64,000 nt of DNA from Eutreptiella sp. 'Long Island Sound 2002' (GCA_964036045.1 CAXIWF010000056.1:24124-88123); one strand, 5' to 3'; shown: positions 1 through 13,499, counted from the stretch's first letter. Program-made: numbers and translations. The notes: generated by a model not told the origin, from the sequence alone.

Positions 1-3000
1 TTCCGAGAATTTTCTGAGAATTTTCCGAGAATTTTCCGAGAATTTTCCGAGAATTTTCCGAGAATTTTCCGAGAATTTTCCGAGAATTTTCCGAAAATTT
101 TCCGAGAATTTTCCGGGAATTTTCCGAGAATTTACCGAGAATTTTCTGAGAATTTTCCGAGAATTTTCCGAGAATTTTCTGAGAATTTTCCGAGAATTTT
201 CCGAGAATTTTCCGTCAATTTTCCGAGAATTTTCCGAGAATTTTCCGAGAATTTTCCGAGAATTTTCCGAGAATTTTCCGAGAATTTTCCGAGAATTTTC
301 CGAGAATTTTCCGAGAATTTTCCGAGAATTTTCCGAGAATTTTCCGAGAATTTTCCGAGAATTTCCGGAGAATTTTCCGAGAATTTTCCGAGAATTTTCC
401 GAGAATTTTCCGAGAATTTTCCGAGAATTTTCCGAGAATTTTCTGAGAATTTTCCGAGAATTTTCCGAGAATTTTCCGAGAATTTTCCGAGAATTTTCCG
501 AGAATTTTCTGAGAATTTTCCGAGAATTTTCCGAGATTTTTCCGAGAATTTTCCGAGAATTTTCCGAGAATTTTCCGAGAATTTTCCGAGAATTTTCCGA
601 GAATTTTCCGAAAATTTTCCGAGAATTTTCCGAAAATTTTCCGAGAATTTTCCGAGAATTTTCCGAAAATTTTTCCGAGAATTTTCCGAGAATTTTCCGA
701 GAATTTTCCGAGAATTTTCCGAGAATTTTCCGAGAATTTTCCGAAAATTTTCCGAGAATTTTCCGAAAATTTTCCGAGAATTTTCCGAGAATTTTCCGAG
801 AATTTTCCGAGAATTTTCCGAGAATTTTCCGAGAATTTTCCGAGAATTTTCCGAGAATTTTCCGAGAATTTTCCGAGAATTTTCCGAGAATTTTCCGAGA
901 ATTTTCCGAGAATTTTCCGAGAATTTTCCGAGAATTTTCCCAGAATTTTCCGAGAATTTTCCGAGAATTTTCCGAGAATTTTCCGAGAATTTTCTGAGAA
1001 TTTTCCGAGAATTTCCGGAGAATTTTCCGAGAATTTTCCGAGAATTTTCCGAGAATTTTCCGAGAATTTTCCGAGAATTTTCCGAGAATTTTCTGAGAAT
1101 TTTCCGAGAATATATCCGAGAATTTTCCGAGAATTTTCCGAAAATTTTCCGAGAATTTTCCGAGAATTTTCCGAAAATTTTCCGAGAATTTTCCGAGAAT
1201 TTTCCGAGAATTTTCCGAGAATTTTCCGAGAATTTTCCGAGAATTTTCCGAGAATTTTCCGAGAATTTTCCGAGAATTTTCCGAGAATTTTCTGAGAATT
1301 TTCCGAGAATTTCCGGAGAATTTTCCGAGAATTTTCCGAGAATTTTCCGAGAATCTTCCGAGAATTTTCCGAGAATTTTCCGAGAATTTCCGCAGAATTT
1401 TCCGAGAATTTTCCGAGAATTTTCCGAGAATTTTCCGAGAATTTTCCGAGAATTTTCCGAGAATTTTCCGAGAATTTTCCGAGAATTTTCCGAGAATTTT
1501 CCGAGAATTTTCCGAGAATTTTCCGAGAATTTTCCGTCAATTTTCCGAGAATTTTCCGAGAATTTTCCGAGAATTTTCAAAGAATTTTCTGAGAATTTTC
1601 TGAGAATTTTCCGAGAATTTTCCGAGAATTTTCCGAGAATTTTCCGACAATTTTCCGAGAATTTTCCGAGAATTTTCCGAGAATTTTCCGAGAATTTTCC
1701 GAGAATTTTCCGAAAATTTTCCGAGAATTTTCCGAGAATTTTCCGAGAATTTTCCGAGAATTTTCCGAGAATTTTCCGAGAATTTTCCGAGAATTTTCCG
1801 AGAATTTCTGGAGAATTTTCCGAGAATTTTCCGAGAATTTTCCGAGAATTTTCCGAGAATTTTCCGAGAATTTTCCGAGAATTTTCCGAGAATTTTCCGA
1901 GAATTTTCCGAGAATCTTCCGAGAATTTTCCGAGAATTTTCCGAGAATTTTCCGAGAATTTTCTGAGAATTTTCCGAGAATTTTCCGAGAATTTTCCGAG
2001 AATTTTCCGAGAATTTTCCGAGAATTTTCCGAGAATTTTCCGAGAATTTTCCGAGAATTTTCCGAAAATTTTCCGAGAATTTTCCGAAAATTTTCCGAGA
2101 ATTTTCCGAGAATTTTCCGAGAATTTTCCGAGAATTTTCCGAGAATTTTCTGAGAATTTTCCGAGAATTTTCCGAGAATTTTCCGTCAATTTTCCGAGAA
2201 TTTTCCGAGAATTTTCCGAGAATTTTCCGAGAATTTTCCGAGAATTTTCCGAGAATTTTCCGAGAATTTCCGGAGAATTTTCCGAGAATTTTCCGAGAAT
2301 TTTCCGAGAATTTTCCGAGAATTTTCCGAGAATTTTCCGAGAATTTTCCGAGAATTTTCCGAGAATTTTCCGAGAATTTTCTGAGAATTTTCCGAGAATT
2401 TTCCGAGAATTTTCCGAGAATTTTCCGAGAATTTTCCGAGAATTTTCCGAGAATTTTCCGAGAATTTTCCGAGAATTTTCCGAGAATTTTCCGAGAATTT
2501 TCCGAGAAGTATCCGAGAATTTTCCGTCAATTTTCCGAGAATTTTCCGAGAATTTTCCGAGAATTTTCCGAGAAATTTCTGAGAATTTTCCGAGAATTTT
2601 CCGAGAATTTTCTGAGAATTTTCCGAGAATTTTCCGAGAATTTTCCGAGAATTTTCCGAGAATTTTCCGAGAATTTTGCGAGAATTTTCCGTCAATGTTC
2701 CGAGAATTTTCCGAGAATTTTCCGAGAATTTTCGGAGAATTTTCTGAGAATTTTCTGAGAATTTTCCGAGAATTTTCCGAGAATTTTCCGAGAATTTTCC
2801 GAGAATTTTCCGAGAATTTTCCGAGAATTTTCCGAGAATTTTCCGAGAATTTTCCGAGAATTTTCCGAAAATTTTCCGAGAATTTTCCGAGAATTTTCCG
2901 AGAATTTTCCGAGAATTTTCTGAGAATTTTCCGAGAATTTTCCGAGAATTTTCTGAGAATTTTCCGAGAATTTTCCGAGAATTTTCCGTCAATTTTCCGA

Positions 3001-3450
3001 GAATTTTCCGAGAATTTTCCGAGAATTTTCCGAGAATTTTCCGAGAATTTTCCGAGAATTTTCCGAGAATTTTCCGAGAATTTTCCGAAAATTTTCCGAG
3101 AATTTTCCGAGAATTTTCCGAGAATTTTCCGAGAATTTTCTGAGAATTTTCCGAGAATTTTCCGAGAATTTTCTGAGAATTTTCCGAGAATTTTCCGAGA
3201 ATTTTCCGTCAATTTTCCGAGAATTTTCCGAGAATTTTCCGAGAATTTTCCGAGAATTTTCCGAGAATTTTCCGAGAATTTTCCGAGAATTTTCCGAGAA
3301 TTTTCCGAGAATTTTCCGAGAATTTTCCGAGAATTTTCCGAGAATTTCTGGAGAATTTTCCGAGAATTTTCCGAGAATTTTCCGAGAATTTTCCGAGAAT
3401 TTTCCGAGAATTTTCCGAGAATTTTCCGAGAATTTTCCGAGAATTTTCCG
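1..3450 (+). repeat. Segmental duplication 1, left copy (about 6.47 kb offset)
   Basis: Rare variants here recur in the same order in 6462-9933. The TTTACC unit is at 131 and 6592. CCGG units are at 362/6823, 1012/7473 and 1310/7771. A TATATCC unit is at 1111/7572 and a CCGCAG unit at 1390/7851. The GTCAA variants are at 1536/8008, the GTATCC units at 2509/8981, the GTCAATG junctions at 2691/9174, and the TTTCTGG units at 3345/9828. The offset steps from 6461 to 6472 to 6483, so the right copy has gained one 11-bp unit twice. The match fails after about 3450, where this copy has a CGGAG unit and two CTGAG units. The left edge is cut by the window start. Confidence 0.9.
2691..2988 (+). repeat. 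Short HOR block, 27 units (297 bp), reference example
   Basis: The block runs from one GTCAA variant to the next. In order it holds GTCAA; a few plain units; a CGGAG unit near 2731; two consecutive CTGAG units; about ten plain units; a CCGAAAA unit near 2866; plain units; CTGAG; two plain units; CTGAG; and plain units up to GTCAA at 2988. The same order, with CGGAG or CAAAG in the same slot, is seen at 9174-9471, 34060-34346, 35073-35359, 59198-59496 and 62903-63202. A shortened form without the CGGAG/CTGAG/CTGAG triplet follows at 2988-3208 (220 bp, 20 units). Lengths of 220, 286 and 297 bp are multiples of 11; the two blocks near 59.2 and 63 kb measure about 298-299 bp by eye. Confidence 0.85.
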
Positions 3451-6400
3451 AGAATTTTCGGAGAATTTTCTGAGAATTTTCTGAGAATTTTCCGAGAATT
3501 TTCCGAGAATTTTCCGAGAATTTTCCGAGAATTTTCCGAGAATTTTCCGAGAATTTTCCGAGAATTTTCCGAGCATTTTCCGAGAATTTTCCGAAAATTT
3601 TCCGAGAATTTTCCGAGAATTTTCCGAGAATTTTCCGAGAATTTTCTGAGAATTTTCCGAGAATTTTCCGAGAATTTTCTGAGAATTTTCCGAGAATTTT
3701 CCGAGAATTTTCCGTCAATTTTCCGAGAATTTTCCGTGAATTTTCCGAGAATTTTCCGAGAATTTTCCGAGAATTTTCCGAGAATTTTCCGAGAATTTTC
3801 CGAGAATTTTCCGAGAATTTTCCGAGAATTTTCCGAGAATTTTCCGAGAATTTTCCGAGAATTTTCCGAGAATTTCCGGAGAATTTTCCGAGAATTTTCC
3901 GAGAATTTTCCGAGAATTTTCCGAGAATTTTCCGAGAATTTTCCGAGAATTTTCCGAGAATTTTCCGAGAATTTTCCGAGAATTTTCTGAGAATTTTCCG
4001 AGAATTTTCCGAGAATTTTCCGAGAATTTTCCGAGAATTTTCCGAGAATTTTCCGAGAATTTTCCGAGAATTTTCCGAGAATTTTCCGAAAATTTTCCGA
4101 GAATTTTCGGAAAATTTTCCGAGAATTTTCCGAGAATTTTCCGAGGATTTTCCGAGAATTTTCCGAGAATTTTCTGAGAATTTTCCGAGAATTTTCCGAG
4201 AATTTTCCGTCAATTTTCCGAGAATTTTCCGAGAATTTTCCGAGAATTTTCCGAGAATTTTCCGAGAATTTTCCGAGAATTTTCCGAGAATTTTCCGAGA
4301 ATTTTCCGAGAATTTTCCGAGAATTTTCCGAGAATTTTCCGAGAATTTTGCGAGAATTTTCCGAGAATTTGCGGAGAATTTTCCGAGAATTTTCCGAGAA
4401 TTTTCCGAGAATTTTCCGAGAATTTTCCGAGAATTTTCCGAGAATTTTCCGAGAATTTTCCGAGAATTTTCCGAGAATTTTCCGAGAATTTTCTGAGAAT
4501 TTTCCGAGAATTTTCCGAGAATTTTCCGAGAATTTCCGGAGAATTTTCCGAGAATTTTCCGAGAATTTTCCGAGAATTTTCCGAGAATTTTCCGAGAATT
4601 TTCCGAGAATTTTCCGAGAATTTTCCGAGAATTTTCCGAGAATTTTCCGAGAACTTTCCGAGAATTTTCCGAGAATTTTCCGAGAATTTTCCGTCAATTT
4701 TCCGAGAATTTTCCGAGAATTTTCGGAGAATTTTCTGAGAATTTTCGGAGAATTTTCCGAGAATTTTCCGAGAATTTTCCGAGAATTTTCCGAGAATTTT
4801 CCGAGAATTTTCCGAGAATTTTGCGAGAATTTTCCGAGAATTTTCCGAGAATTTTCCGAGAATTTTCCGAGAATTTTCCGAGAATTTTCCGAGAATTTTC
4901 CGAGAATTTTCCGAAAATTTTCCGAGAATTTTCCGAGAATTTTCCGAGAATTTTCCGAGAATTTTCCGAGAATTTTCCGAGAATTTTCCGAGAATTTTCC
5001 GAGAATTTTCCGAGAATTTCCGGAGAATTTTCCGAGAATTTTCCGAGAATTTTCCGAGAATTTTCTGAGAATTTTCCGAGAATTTTCCGAGAATTTTCCG
5101 AGAATTTTCCGAGAATTTTCCGAGAATTTTCCGAGAATTTTCCGAGAATTTTCCGAGAATTTTCGGAGAATTTTCCGAGAATTTTCCGAGAATTTTCCGA
5201 GAATTTCCGGAGAATTTTCCGAGAATTTTCCGAGAATTTTCCGAGAATTTTCCGAGAATTTTCCGAGAATTTTCCGAGAATTTTCCGAGAATTTTCCGAG
5301 AATTTTCCGAGAATTTTCCGAGAATTTTCCGAGAATTTTCCGAGAATTTTCCGAGAATTTTCCGAGAATTTTCTGAGAATTTTCCGAGAATTTTCCGAGA
5401 ATTTTCCGAGAATTTTCCGAGAATTTTCCGAGAATTTTCCGAGAATTTTCCGAGAAATTTTCCGAGAATTTTCCAAAAATTTTCCGAGAATTTTCCGAAA
5501 ATTTTCCGAGAATTTTCCGAGAATTTTCCGAGAATTTTTCCGAGAATTTTCCGAGAATTTTCCGAGAATTTTCCGAGATTTTTCCGAGAATTTCCGGAGA
5601 ATTTTCCGAGAATTTTCCTGGAATTTTCCGAGAATTTTCCGAGAATTTTCCGAGAATTTTCCGAGAATTTTCCGAGAATTTTCCCAGAATTTTCCGAGAA
5701 TTTTCCGAGAATTTTCCGAGAATTTTCCGAGAATTTTCCGAGAATTTTCCGAGAATTTTCCGAGAATTTTCCGAGAATTTTCCGAGAATTTTCCGAGAAT
5801 TTTCCGAGAATTTTCCGAGAATTTTCCGAGAATTTTCCGAGAATTTTCCGAGAATTTTCCGAGAATTTTCCGAGAATTTTCCGAGAATTTTCCGAGAATT
5901 TTCCGAGAATTTTCCGAGAATTTTCCGAGAATTTCCGGAGAATTTTCCGAGAATTTTCCGAGAATTTTCCGAGAATTTTCCGAGAATTTTCCGAGAATTT
6001 TCCGAGAATTTTCCGAGAATTTTCCGAGAATTTTCCGAGAATTTTCCGAGAATTTTCCGAGAATTTCCGGAGAATTTTCCGAGAATTTTCCGAGAATTTT
6101 CCGAGAATTTTCCGAGAATTTTCCGAGAATTTTCCGAGAATTTTCCGAGAATTTTCCGAGAATTTTCCGAGAATTTTCCGAGAATTTTCCGAGAATTTTC
6201 TGAGAATTTTCCGAGAATTTTCCGAGAATTTTCTGAGAATTTTCCGAGAATTTTCCGAGAATTTTCCGAGAATTTTCCGAGAATTTTCCGAGAATTTTCC
6301 GAGAATTTTCCGAGAATTTTCCGAGAATCTTCCGAGAATTTTCCGAGAATTTTCCGAGAAGTTTCCGAGAATTTTCCGTCAATTTTCCGAGAATTTTCCG

Positions 6401-6461
6401 AGAATTTTCCGAGAATTTTCCGAGAATTTTCCGAGAATTTTCCGAGAATTTTCCGAGATTT

Positions 6462-9400
6462 TTCCGAGAATTTTCTGAGAATTTTCCGAGAATTTTCCGA
6501 GAATTTTCCGAGAATTTTCCGAGAATTTTCCGAGAATTTTCCGAGAATTTTCCGAAAATTTTCCGAGAATTTTCCGGGAATTTTCCGAGAATTTACCGAG
6601 AATTTTCTGAGAATTTTCCGAGAATTTTCCGAGAATTTTCTGAGAATTTTCCGAGAATTTTCCGAGAATTTTCCGTCAATTTTCCGAGAATTTTCCGAGA
6701 ATTTTCCGAGAATTTTCCGAGAATTTTCCGAGAATTTTCCGAGAATTTTCCGAGAATTTTCCGAGAATTTTCCGAGAATTTTCCGAGAATTTTCCGAGAA
6801 TTTTCCGAGAATTTTCCGAGAATTTCCGGAGAATTTTCCGAGAATTTTCCGAGAATTTTCCGAGAATTTTCCGAGAATTTTCCGAGAATTTTCCGAGAAT
6901 TTTCTGAGAATTTTCCGAGAATTTTCCGAGAATTTTCCGAGAATTTTCCGAGAATTTTCCGAGAATTTTCTGAGAATTTTCCGAGAATTTTCCGAGATTT
7001 TTCCGAGAATTTTCCGAGAATTTTCCGAGAATTTTCCGAGAATTTTCCGAGAATTTTCCGAGAATTTTCCGAAAATTTTCCGAGAATTTTCCGAAAATTT
7101 TCCGAGAATTTTCCGAGAATTTTCCGAAAATTTTTCCGAGAATTTTCCGAGAATTTTCCGAGAATTTTCCGAGAATTTTCCGAGAATTTTCCGAGAATTT
7201 TCCGAAAATTTTCCGAGAATTTTCCGAAAATTTTCCGAGAATTTTCCGAGAATTTTCCGAGAATTTTCCGAGAATTTTCCGAGAATTTTCCGAGAATTTT
7301 CCGAGAATTTTCCGAGAATTTTCCGAGAATTTTCCGAGAATTTTCCGAGAATTTTCCGAGAATTTTCCGAGAATTTTCCGAGAATTTTCCGAGAATTTTC
7401 CCAGAATTTTCCGAGAATTTTCCGAGAATTTTCCGAGAATTTTCCGAGAATTTTCTGAGAATTTTCCGAGAATTTCCGGAGAATTTTCCGAGAATTTTCC
7501 GAGAATTTTCCGAGAATTTTCCGAGAATTTTCCGAGAATTTTCCGAGAATTTTCTGAGAATTTTCCGAGAATATATCCGAGAATTTTCCGAGAATTTTCC
7601 GAAAATTTTCCGAGAATTTTCCGAGAATTTTCCGAAAATTTTCCGAGAATTTTCCGAGAATTTTCCGAGAATTTTCCGAGAATTTTCCGAGAATTTTCCG
7701 AGAATTTTCCGAGAATTTTCCGAGAATTTTCCGAGAATTTTCCGAGAATTTTCTGAGAATTTTCCGAGAATTTCCGGAGAATTTTCCGAGAATTTTCCGA
7801 GAATTTTCCGAGAATTTTCCGAGAATTTTCCGAGAATTTTCCGAGAATTTCCGCAGAATTTTCCGAGAATTTTCCGAGAATTTTCCGAGAATTTTCCGAG
7901 AATTTTCCGAGAATTTTCCGAGAATTTTCCGAGAATTTTCCGAGAATTTTCCGAGAATTTTCCGAGAATTTTCCGAGAATTTTCCGAGAATTTTCCGAGA
8001 ATTTTCCGTCAATTTTCCGAGAATGTTCCGAGAATTTTCCGAGAATTTTCAAAGAATTTTCTGAGAATTTTCTGAGAATTTTCCGAGAATTTTCCGAGAA
8101 TTTTCCGAGAATTTTCCGACAATTTTCCGAGAATTTTCCGAGAATTTTCCGAGAATTTTCCGAGAATTTTCCGAGAATTTTCCGAAAATTTTCCGAGAAT
8201 TTTCCGAGAATTTTCCGAGAATTTTCCGAGAATTTTCCGAGAATTTTCCGAGAATTTTCCGAGAATTTTCCGAGAATTTCTGGAGAATTTTCCGAGAATT
8301 TTCCGAGAATTTTCCGAGAATTTTCCGAGAATTTTCCGAGAATTTTCCGAGAATTTTCCGAGAATTTTCCGAGAATTTTCCGAGAATCTTCCGAGAATTT
8401 TCCGAGAATTTTCCGAGAATTTTCCGAGAATTTTCTGAGAATTTTCCGAGAATTTTCCGAGAATTTTCCGAGAATTTTCCGAGAATTTTCCGAGAATTTT
8501 CCGAGAATTTTCCGAGAATTTTCCGAGAATTTTCCGAAAATTTTCCGAGAATTTTCCGAAAATTTTCCGAGAATTTTCCGAGAATTTTCCGAGAATTTTC
8601 CGAGAATTTTCCGAGAATTTTCTGAGAATTTTCCGAGAATTTTCCGAGAATTTTCCGTCAATTTTCCGAGAATTTTCCGAGAATTTTCCGAGAATTTTCC
8701 GAGAATTTTCCGAGAATTTTCCGAGAATTTTCCGAGAATTTCCGGAGAATTTTCCGAGAATTTTCCGAGAATTTTCCGAGAATTTTCCGAGAATTTTCCG
8801 AGAATTTTCCGAGAATTTTCCGAGAATTTTCCGAGAATTTTCCGAGAATTTTCTGAGAATTTTCCGAGAATTTTCCGAGAATTTTCCGAGAATTTTCCGA
8901 GAATTTTCCGAGAACTTTCCGAGAATTTTCCGAGAATTTTCCGAGAATTTTCCGAGAATTTTCCGAGAATTTTCCGAGAAGTATCCGAGAATTTTCCGTC
9001 AATTTTCCGAGAATTTTCCGAGAATTTTCCGAGAATTTTCCGAGAAATTTCTGAGAATTTTCCGAGAATTTTCCGAGAATTTTCTGAGAATTTTCCGAGA
9101 ATTTTCCGAGAATTTTCCGAGAATTTTCCGAGAATTTTCCGAGAATTTTCCGAGAATTTTGCGAGAATTTTCCGTCAATGTTCCGAGAATTTTCCGAGAA
9201 TTTTCCGAGAATTTTCGGAGAATTTTCTGAGAATTTTCTGAGAATTTTCCGAGAATTTTCCGAGAATTTTCCGAGAATTTTCCGAGAATTTTCTGAGAAT
9301 TTTCCGAGAATTTTCCGAGAATTTTCCGAGAATTTTCCGAGAATTTTCCGAAAATTTTCCGAGAATTTTCCGAGAATTTTCCGAGAATTTTCCGAGAATT

Positions 9401-9933
9401 TTCTGAGAATTTTCCGAGAATTTTCCGAGAATTTTCTGAGAATTTTCCGAGAATTTTCCGAGAATTTTCCGTCAATTTTCCGAGAATTTTCCGAGAATTT
9501 TCCGAGAATTTTCCGAGAATTTTCCGAGAATTTTCCGAGAATTTTCCGAGAATTTTCCGAGAATTTTCCGAAAATTTTCCGAGAATTTTCCGAGAATTTT
9601 CCGAGAATTTTCCGAGAATTTTCTGAGAATTTTCCGAGAATTTTCCGAGAATTTTCTGAGAATTTTCCGAGAATTTTCCGAGAATTTTCCGTCAATTTTC
9701 CGAGAATTTTCCGAGAATTTTCCGAGAATTTTCCGAGAATTTTCCGAGAATTTTCCGAGAATTTTCCGAGAATTTTCCGAGAATTTTCCGAGAATTTTCC
9801 GAGAATTTTCCGAGAATTTTCCGAGAATTTCTGGAGAATTTTCCGAGAATTTTCCGAGAATTTTCCGAGAATTTTCCGAGAATTTTCCGAGAATTTTCCG
9901 AGAATTTTCCGAGAATTTTCCGAGAATTTTCCG
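6462..9933 (+). repeat. Segmental duplication 1, right copy
   Basis: Partner of 1-3450, aligned by the shared rare units listed there. It differs by two inserted 11-bp units and by scattered substitutions, for example a GTTCCG unit near 8024 where the left copy has the plain unit. About 3 kb of array lies between the copies, so this is either a spaced duplication or a tandem pair of about 6.47 kb whose second half has diverged. Confidence 0.9.
9174..9471 (+). repeat. Short HOR block, 27 units
   Basis: Same length and variant order as the block at 2691-2988 (GTCAA followed by a GTTCC unit, CGGAG, double CTGAG, CCGAAAA, spaced CTGAG pair, GTCAA). It is its copy within segmental duplication 1, apart from an extra CTGAG unit near 9292. 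It is also followed by the 20-unit shortened block, at 9471-9691. Confidence 0.85.
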
Positions 9934-11286
9934 AGAATTTTCCGAGAATTTTCCGAGAATTTTCCGAGAATTTTCTGAGAATTTTCCGAGAATTTTCCGA
10001 GAATTTTCCGAGAATTTTCCGAGAATTTTCCGAGAATTTTCCGAGAATTTTCCGAGAATTTTCCGAGAATTTTCCGAAAATTTTCCGAGAATTTTCCGAA
10101 AATTTTCCGAGAATTTTCCGAGAATTTTCCGAGAATTTTCCGAGAATTTTCCGAGAATTTTCTGAGAATTTTCCGAGAATTTTCCGAGAATTTTCCGTCA
10201 ATTTTCCGAGAATTTTCCGAGAATTTTCCGAGAATTTTCCGAGAATTTTCCGAGAATTTTCCGAGAATTTTCCAAGAATTTTCCGAGAATTTTCCGAGAA
10301 TTTTCCGAGAATTTTCCGAGAATTTTCCGAGAATTTTCCGAGAATTTTCCGAGAATTTCCGGAGAATTTTCCGAGAATTTTCCGAGAATTTTCCGAGAAT
10401 TTTCCGAGAATTTTCCGAGAATTTTCCGAGAATTTTCCGAGAATTTTCCGAGAATTTTCCGAGAATTTTCGGAGAATTTTCCGAGAATTTTCCGAGAATT
10501 TTCCGAGAATTTTCCGAGAATTTTCCGAGAATTTTCCGAGAATTTTCCGAGAATTTTCCGAGAATTTTCCGAGAATTTTCCGAGAATTTTCCGAGAATTT
10601 TCCGAGAAGTATCCGAGAATTTTCCGTCAATTTTCCGAGAATTTTCCGAGAATTTTCCGAGAATTTTCCGAGAATTTTCCGAGAATTTTCCGAGAATTTT
10701 CCGAGAATTTTCCGAGAATTTTCCGAGAATTTTCCGAGAATTTTCCGTCAATTTTCCGAGAATTTTCCGAGAATTTTCCGAGAATTTTCCGAGAATTTTC
10801 CGAGAATTTTCCGAGAATTTTCCGAGAATTTTCCGAGAATTTTCCGAGAATTTTCCGAGAATTTTCCGAGAATTTCCGGAGAATTTTCCGAGAATTTTCC
10901 GAGAATTTTCCGAGAATTTTCCGAGAATTTTCCGAGAATTTTCCGAGAATTTTCCGAGAATTTTCCGAGAATTTTCCGAGAATTTTCCGAGAATTTTCCG
11001 AGAATTTTCCGAGAATTTTCCGAGAATTTTCCGAGAATTTTCTGAGAATTTTCCGAGAATTTTCCGAGAATTTTCCGAGAATTTTCCGAGAATTTTCCGA
11101 GAATTTTCCGAGAATTTTCCGAGAATTTTCCGAGAATTTTCCGAGAATTTTCCGAAAATTTTCCGAGAATTTTCCGAAAATTTTCCGAGAATTTTCCGAG
11201 AATTTTCCGAGAATTTTCCGAGAATTTTCCGAGAATTTTCTGAGAATTTTCCGAGAATTTTCCGAGAATTTTCCGAGAATTTTCCG

Positions 11287-11815
11287 TCAATTTTCGGAGA
11301 ATTTTCCGAGAATTTTCCGAGAATTTTCCGAGAATTTTCCGAGAATTTTCCGAGAATTTTCCGAGAATTTTCCGAGAATTTTCCGAGAATTTTCCGAGAA
11401 TTTTCCGAGAATTTTCCAAGAATTTCCGGAGAATTTTCCGAGAATTTTCCGAGAATTTTCCGAGAATTTTCCGAGAATTTTCCGAGAATTTTCCGAGAAT
11501 TTTCCGAGAATTTTCCGAGAATTTTCCGAGAATTTTCCGAGAATTTTCCGAGAATTTTCCGAGAATTTTCTGAGAATTTTCGGAGAATTTTCCGAGAATT
11601 TTCCGAGAATTTCCGGAGAATTTTCCGAGAATTTTCCGAGAATTTTCCGAGAATTTTCCGAGAATTTTCCGAGAATTTTCCGAGAATTTTCCGAGAATTT
11701 TCCGAGAATTTTCCGAGAATTTTCCGAGAATTTTCCGAGAATTTTCCGAAAATTTTCCGTCAATTTTCCGAGAATTTTCCGAGAATTTTCCGAGAATTTT
11801 CGGAGAATTTTCTGA
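11287..11815 (+). repeat. Duplication 2, left copy (1485/1496 bp offset)
   Basis: It starts with GTCAA followed directly by a TTTTCGG unit at 11291, then a CCAAG unit joined to a CCGG unit near 11417, CTGAG plus CGGAG near 11570, a second CCGG near 11620, and CCGAAAA directly before GTCAA at 11759. Then come a CGGAG unit and two CTGAG units. The same series is found at 12776-13311. The offset is 1485 (135 units) at the left and 1496 (136 units) at the right, so one unit was gained or lost. Confidence 0.88.
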
Positions 11816-12771
11816 GAATTTTCTGAGAATTTTCCGAGAATTTTCCGAGAATTTTCCGAGAATTTTCCGAGAATTTTCCGAGAATTTTCCGAGAATTTTC
11901 TGAGAATTTTCCGAGAATTTTCCGAGAATTTTCCGAGAATTTTCCGAGAATTTTCCGAGAATTTTCCGAGAATTTTCCGAAAATTTTCCGAGAATTTTCC
12001 GAGAATTTTCCGAGAATTTTCCGAGAATTTTCCGAGAATTTTCCGAGAATTTTCCGAGAATTTTCCGAGAATTTTCCGAGAATTTCCGGAGAATTTTCCG
12101 AGAATTTTCCGAGAATTTTCCGAGAATTTTCCGAGAATTTTCCGAGAATTTTCCGAGAATTTTCCGAGAATTTTCCCAGAATTTTCCGAGAATTTTCCGA
12201 GAATTTTCCGAGAATTTTCCGAGAATTTTCCGAGAATTTTCCGAGAATTTTCTGAGAATTTTCCGAGAATTTTCCGAGAATTTTCCGAGAATTTTCCGAG
12301 AATTTTCCGAGAATTTCCGGAGAATTTTCCGAGAATTTTCCGAGAATTTTCCGAAAATTTTCTGAGAATTTTCCGAGAATTTTCCGAGAATTTTCCGAGA
12401 ATTTTCCGAGAATTTTCCGAGAATTTTCCGAGAATTTTCCGAGAATTTTCCGAGAATTTTCCGAGAATTTTCCGAGAATTTTCCGAGAATTTTCCGAGAA
12501 TTTTCCGAGAATTTTCCGAGAATTTTCCGAGAATTTTCTGAGAATTTTCCGAGAATTTTCCGAGAATTTTCCGAGAATTTTCCGAGAATTTTCCGAGAAT
12601 TTTCCGAGAATTTTCCGAGAATTTTCCGAGAATTTTCCGAGAATTTTCCGAAAATTTTCCGAGAATTTTCCGAAAATTTTCCGAGAATTTTCCGAGAATT
12701 TTCCGAGAATTTTCCGAGAATTTTCCGAGAATTTTCTGAGAATTTTCCGAGAATTTTCCGAGAATTTTCCG

Positions 12772-13311
12772 TCAATTTTCGGAGAATTTTCCGAGAATTT
12801 TCCGAGAATTTTCCGAGAATTTTCCGAGAATTTTCCGAGAATTTTCCGAGAATTTTCCGAGAATTTTCCGAGAATTTTCCGAGAATTTTCCGAGAATTTT
12901 CCGAGAATTTTCCAAGAATTTCCGGAGAATTTTCCGAGAATTTTCCGAGAATTTTCCGAGAATTTTCCGAGAATTTTCCGAGAATTTTCCGAGAATTTTC
13001 CGAGAATTTTCCGAGAATTTTCCGAGAATTTTCCGAGAATTTTCCGAGAATTTTCCGAGAATTTTCTGAGAATTTTCGGAGAATTTTCCGAGAATTTTCC
13101 GAGAATTTCCGGAGAATTTTCCGAGAATTTTCCGAGAATTTTCCGAGAATTTTCCGAGAATTTTCCGAGAATTTTCCGAGAATTTTCCGAGAATTTTCCG
13201 AGAATTTTCCGAGAATTTTCCGAGAATTTTCCGAGAATTTTCCGAAAATTTTCCGTCAATTTTCCGAGAATTTTCCGAGAATTTTCCGAGAATTTTCGGA
13301 GAATTTTCTGA
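12772..13311 (+). repeat. Duplication 2, right copy
   Basis: Partner of 11287-11815. The diagnostic points are TTTTCGG at 12776 directly after GTCAA, CCAAG joined to CCGG near 12913, and CCGAAAA directly before GTCAA at 13255. Confidence 0.88.
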
Positions 13312-13499
13312 GAATTTTCTGAGAATTTTCCGAGAATTTTCCGAGAATTTTCCGAGAATTTTCCGAGAATTTTCCGAGAATTTTCCGAGAATTTTCCGAG
13401 AATTTTCCGAGAATTTCCGGAGAATTTTCCGAGAATTTTCCGAGAATTTTCCGAGAATTTTCCGAGAATTTTCCGAGAATTTTCCGAGAATTTTCCGAG

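Noticed and set aside
132-8012. Long - strand open frame (2,626 codons), and similar ones at 17468-21463, 34524-38363 and 44715-49217, as genes
   Set aside because: All are translations of the satellite. The start is a TTG inside the GTCAA variant or an arbitrary codon, the stop is the TGA of another GTCAA variant, and neighbouring frames overlap by four bases at the same variant. Both strands are open at once and the repeat length is not a multiple of three.
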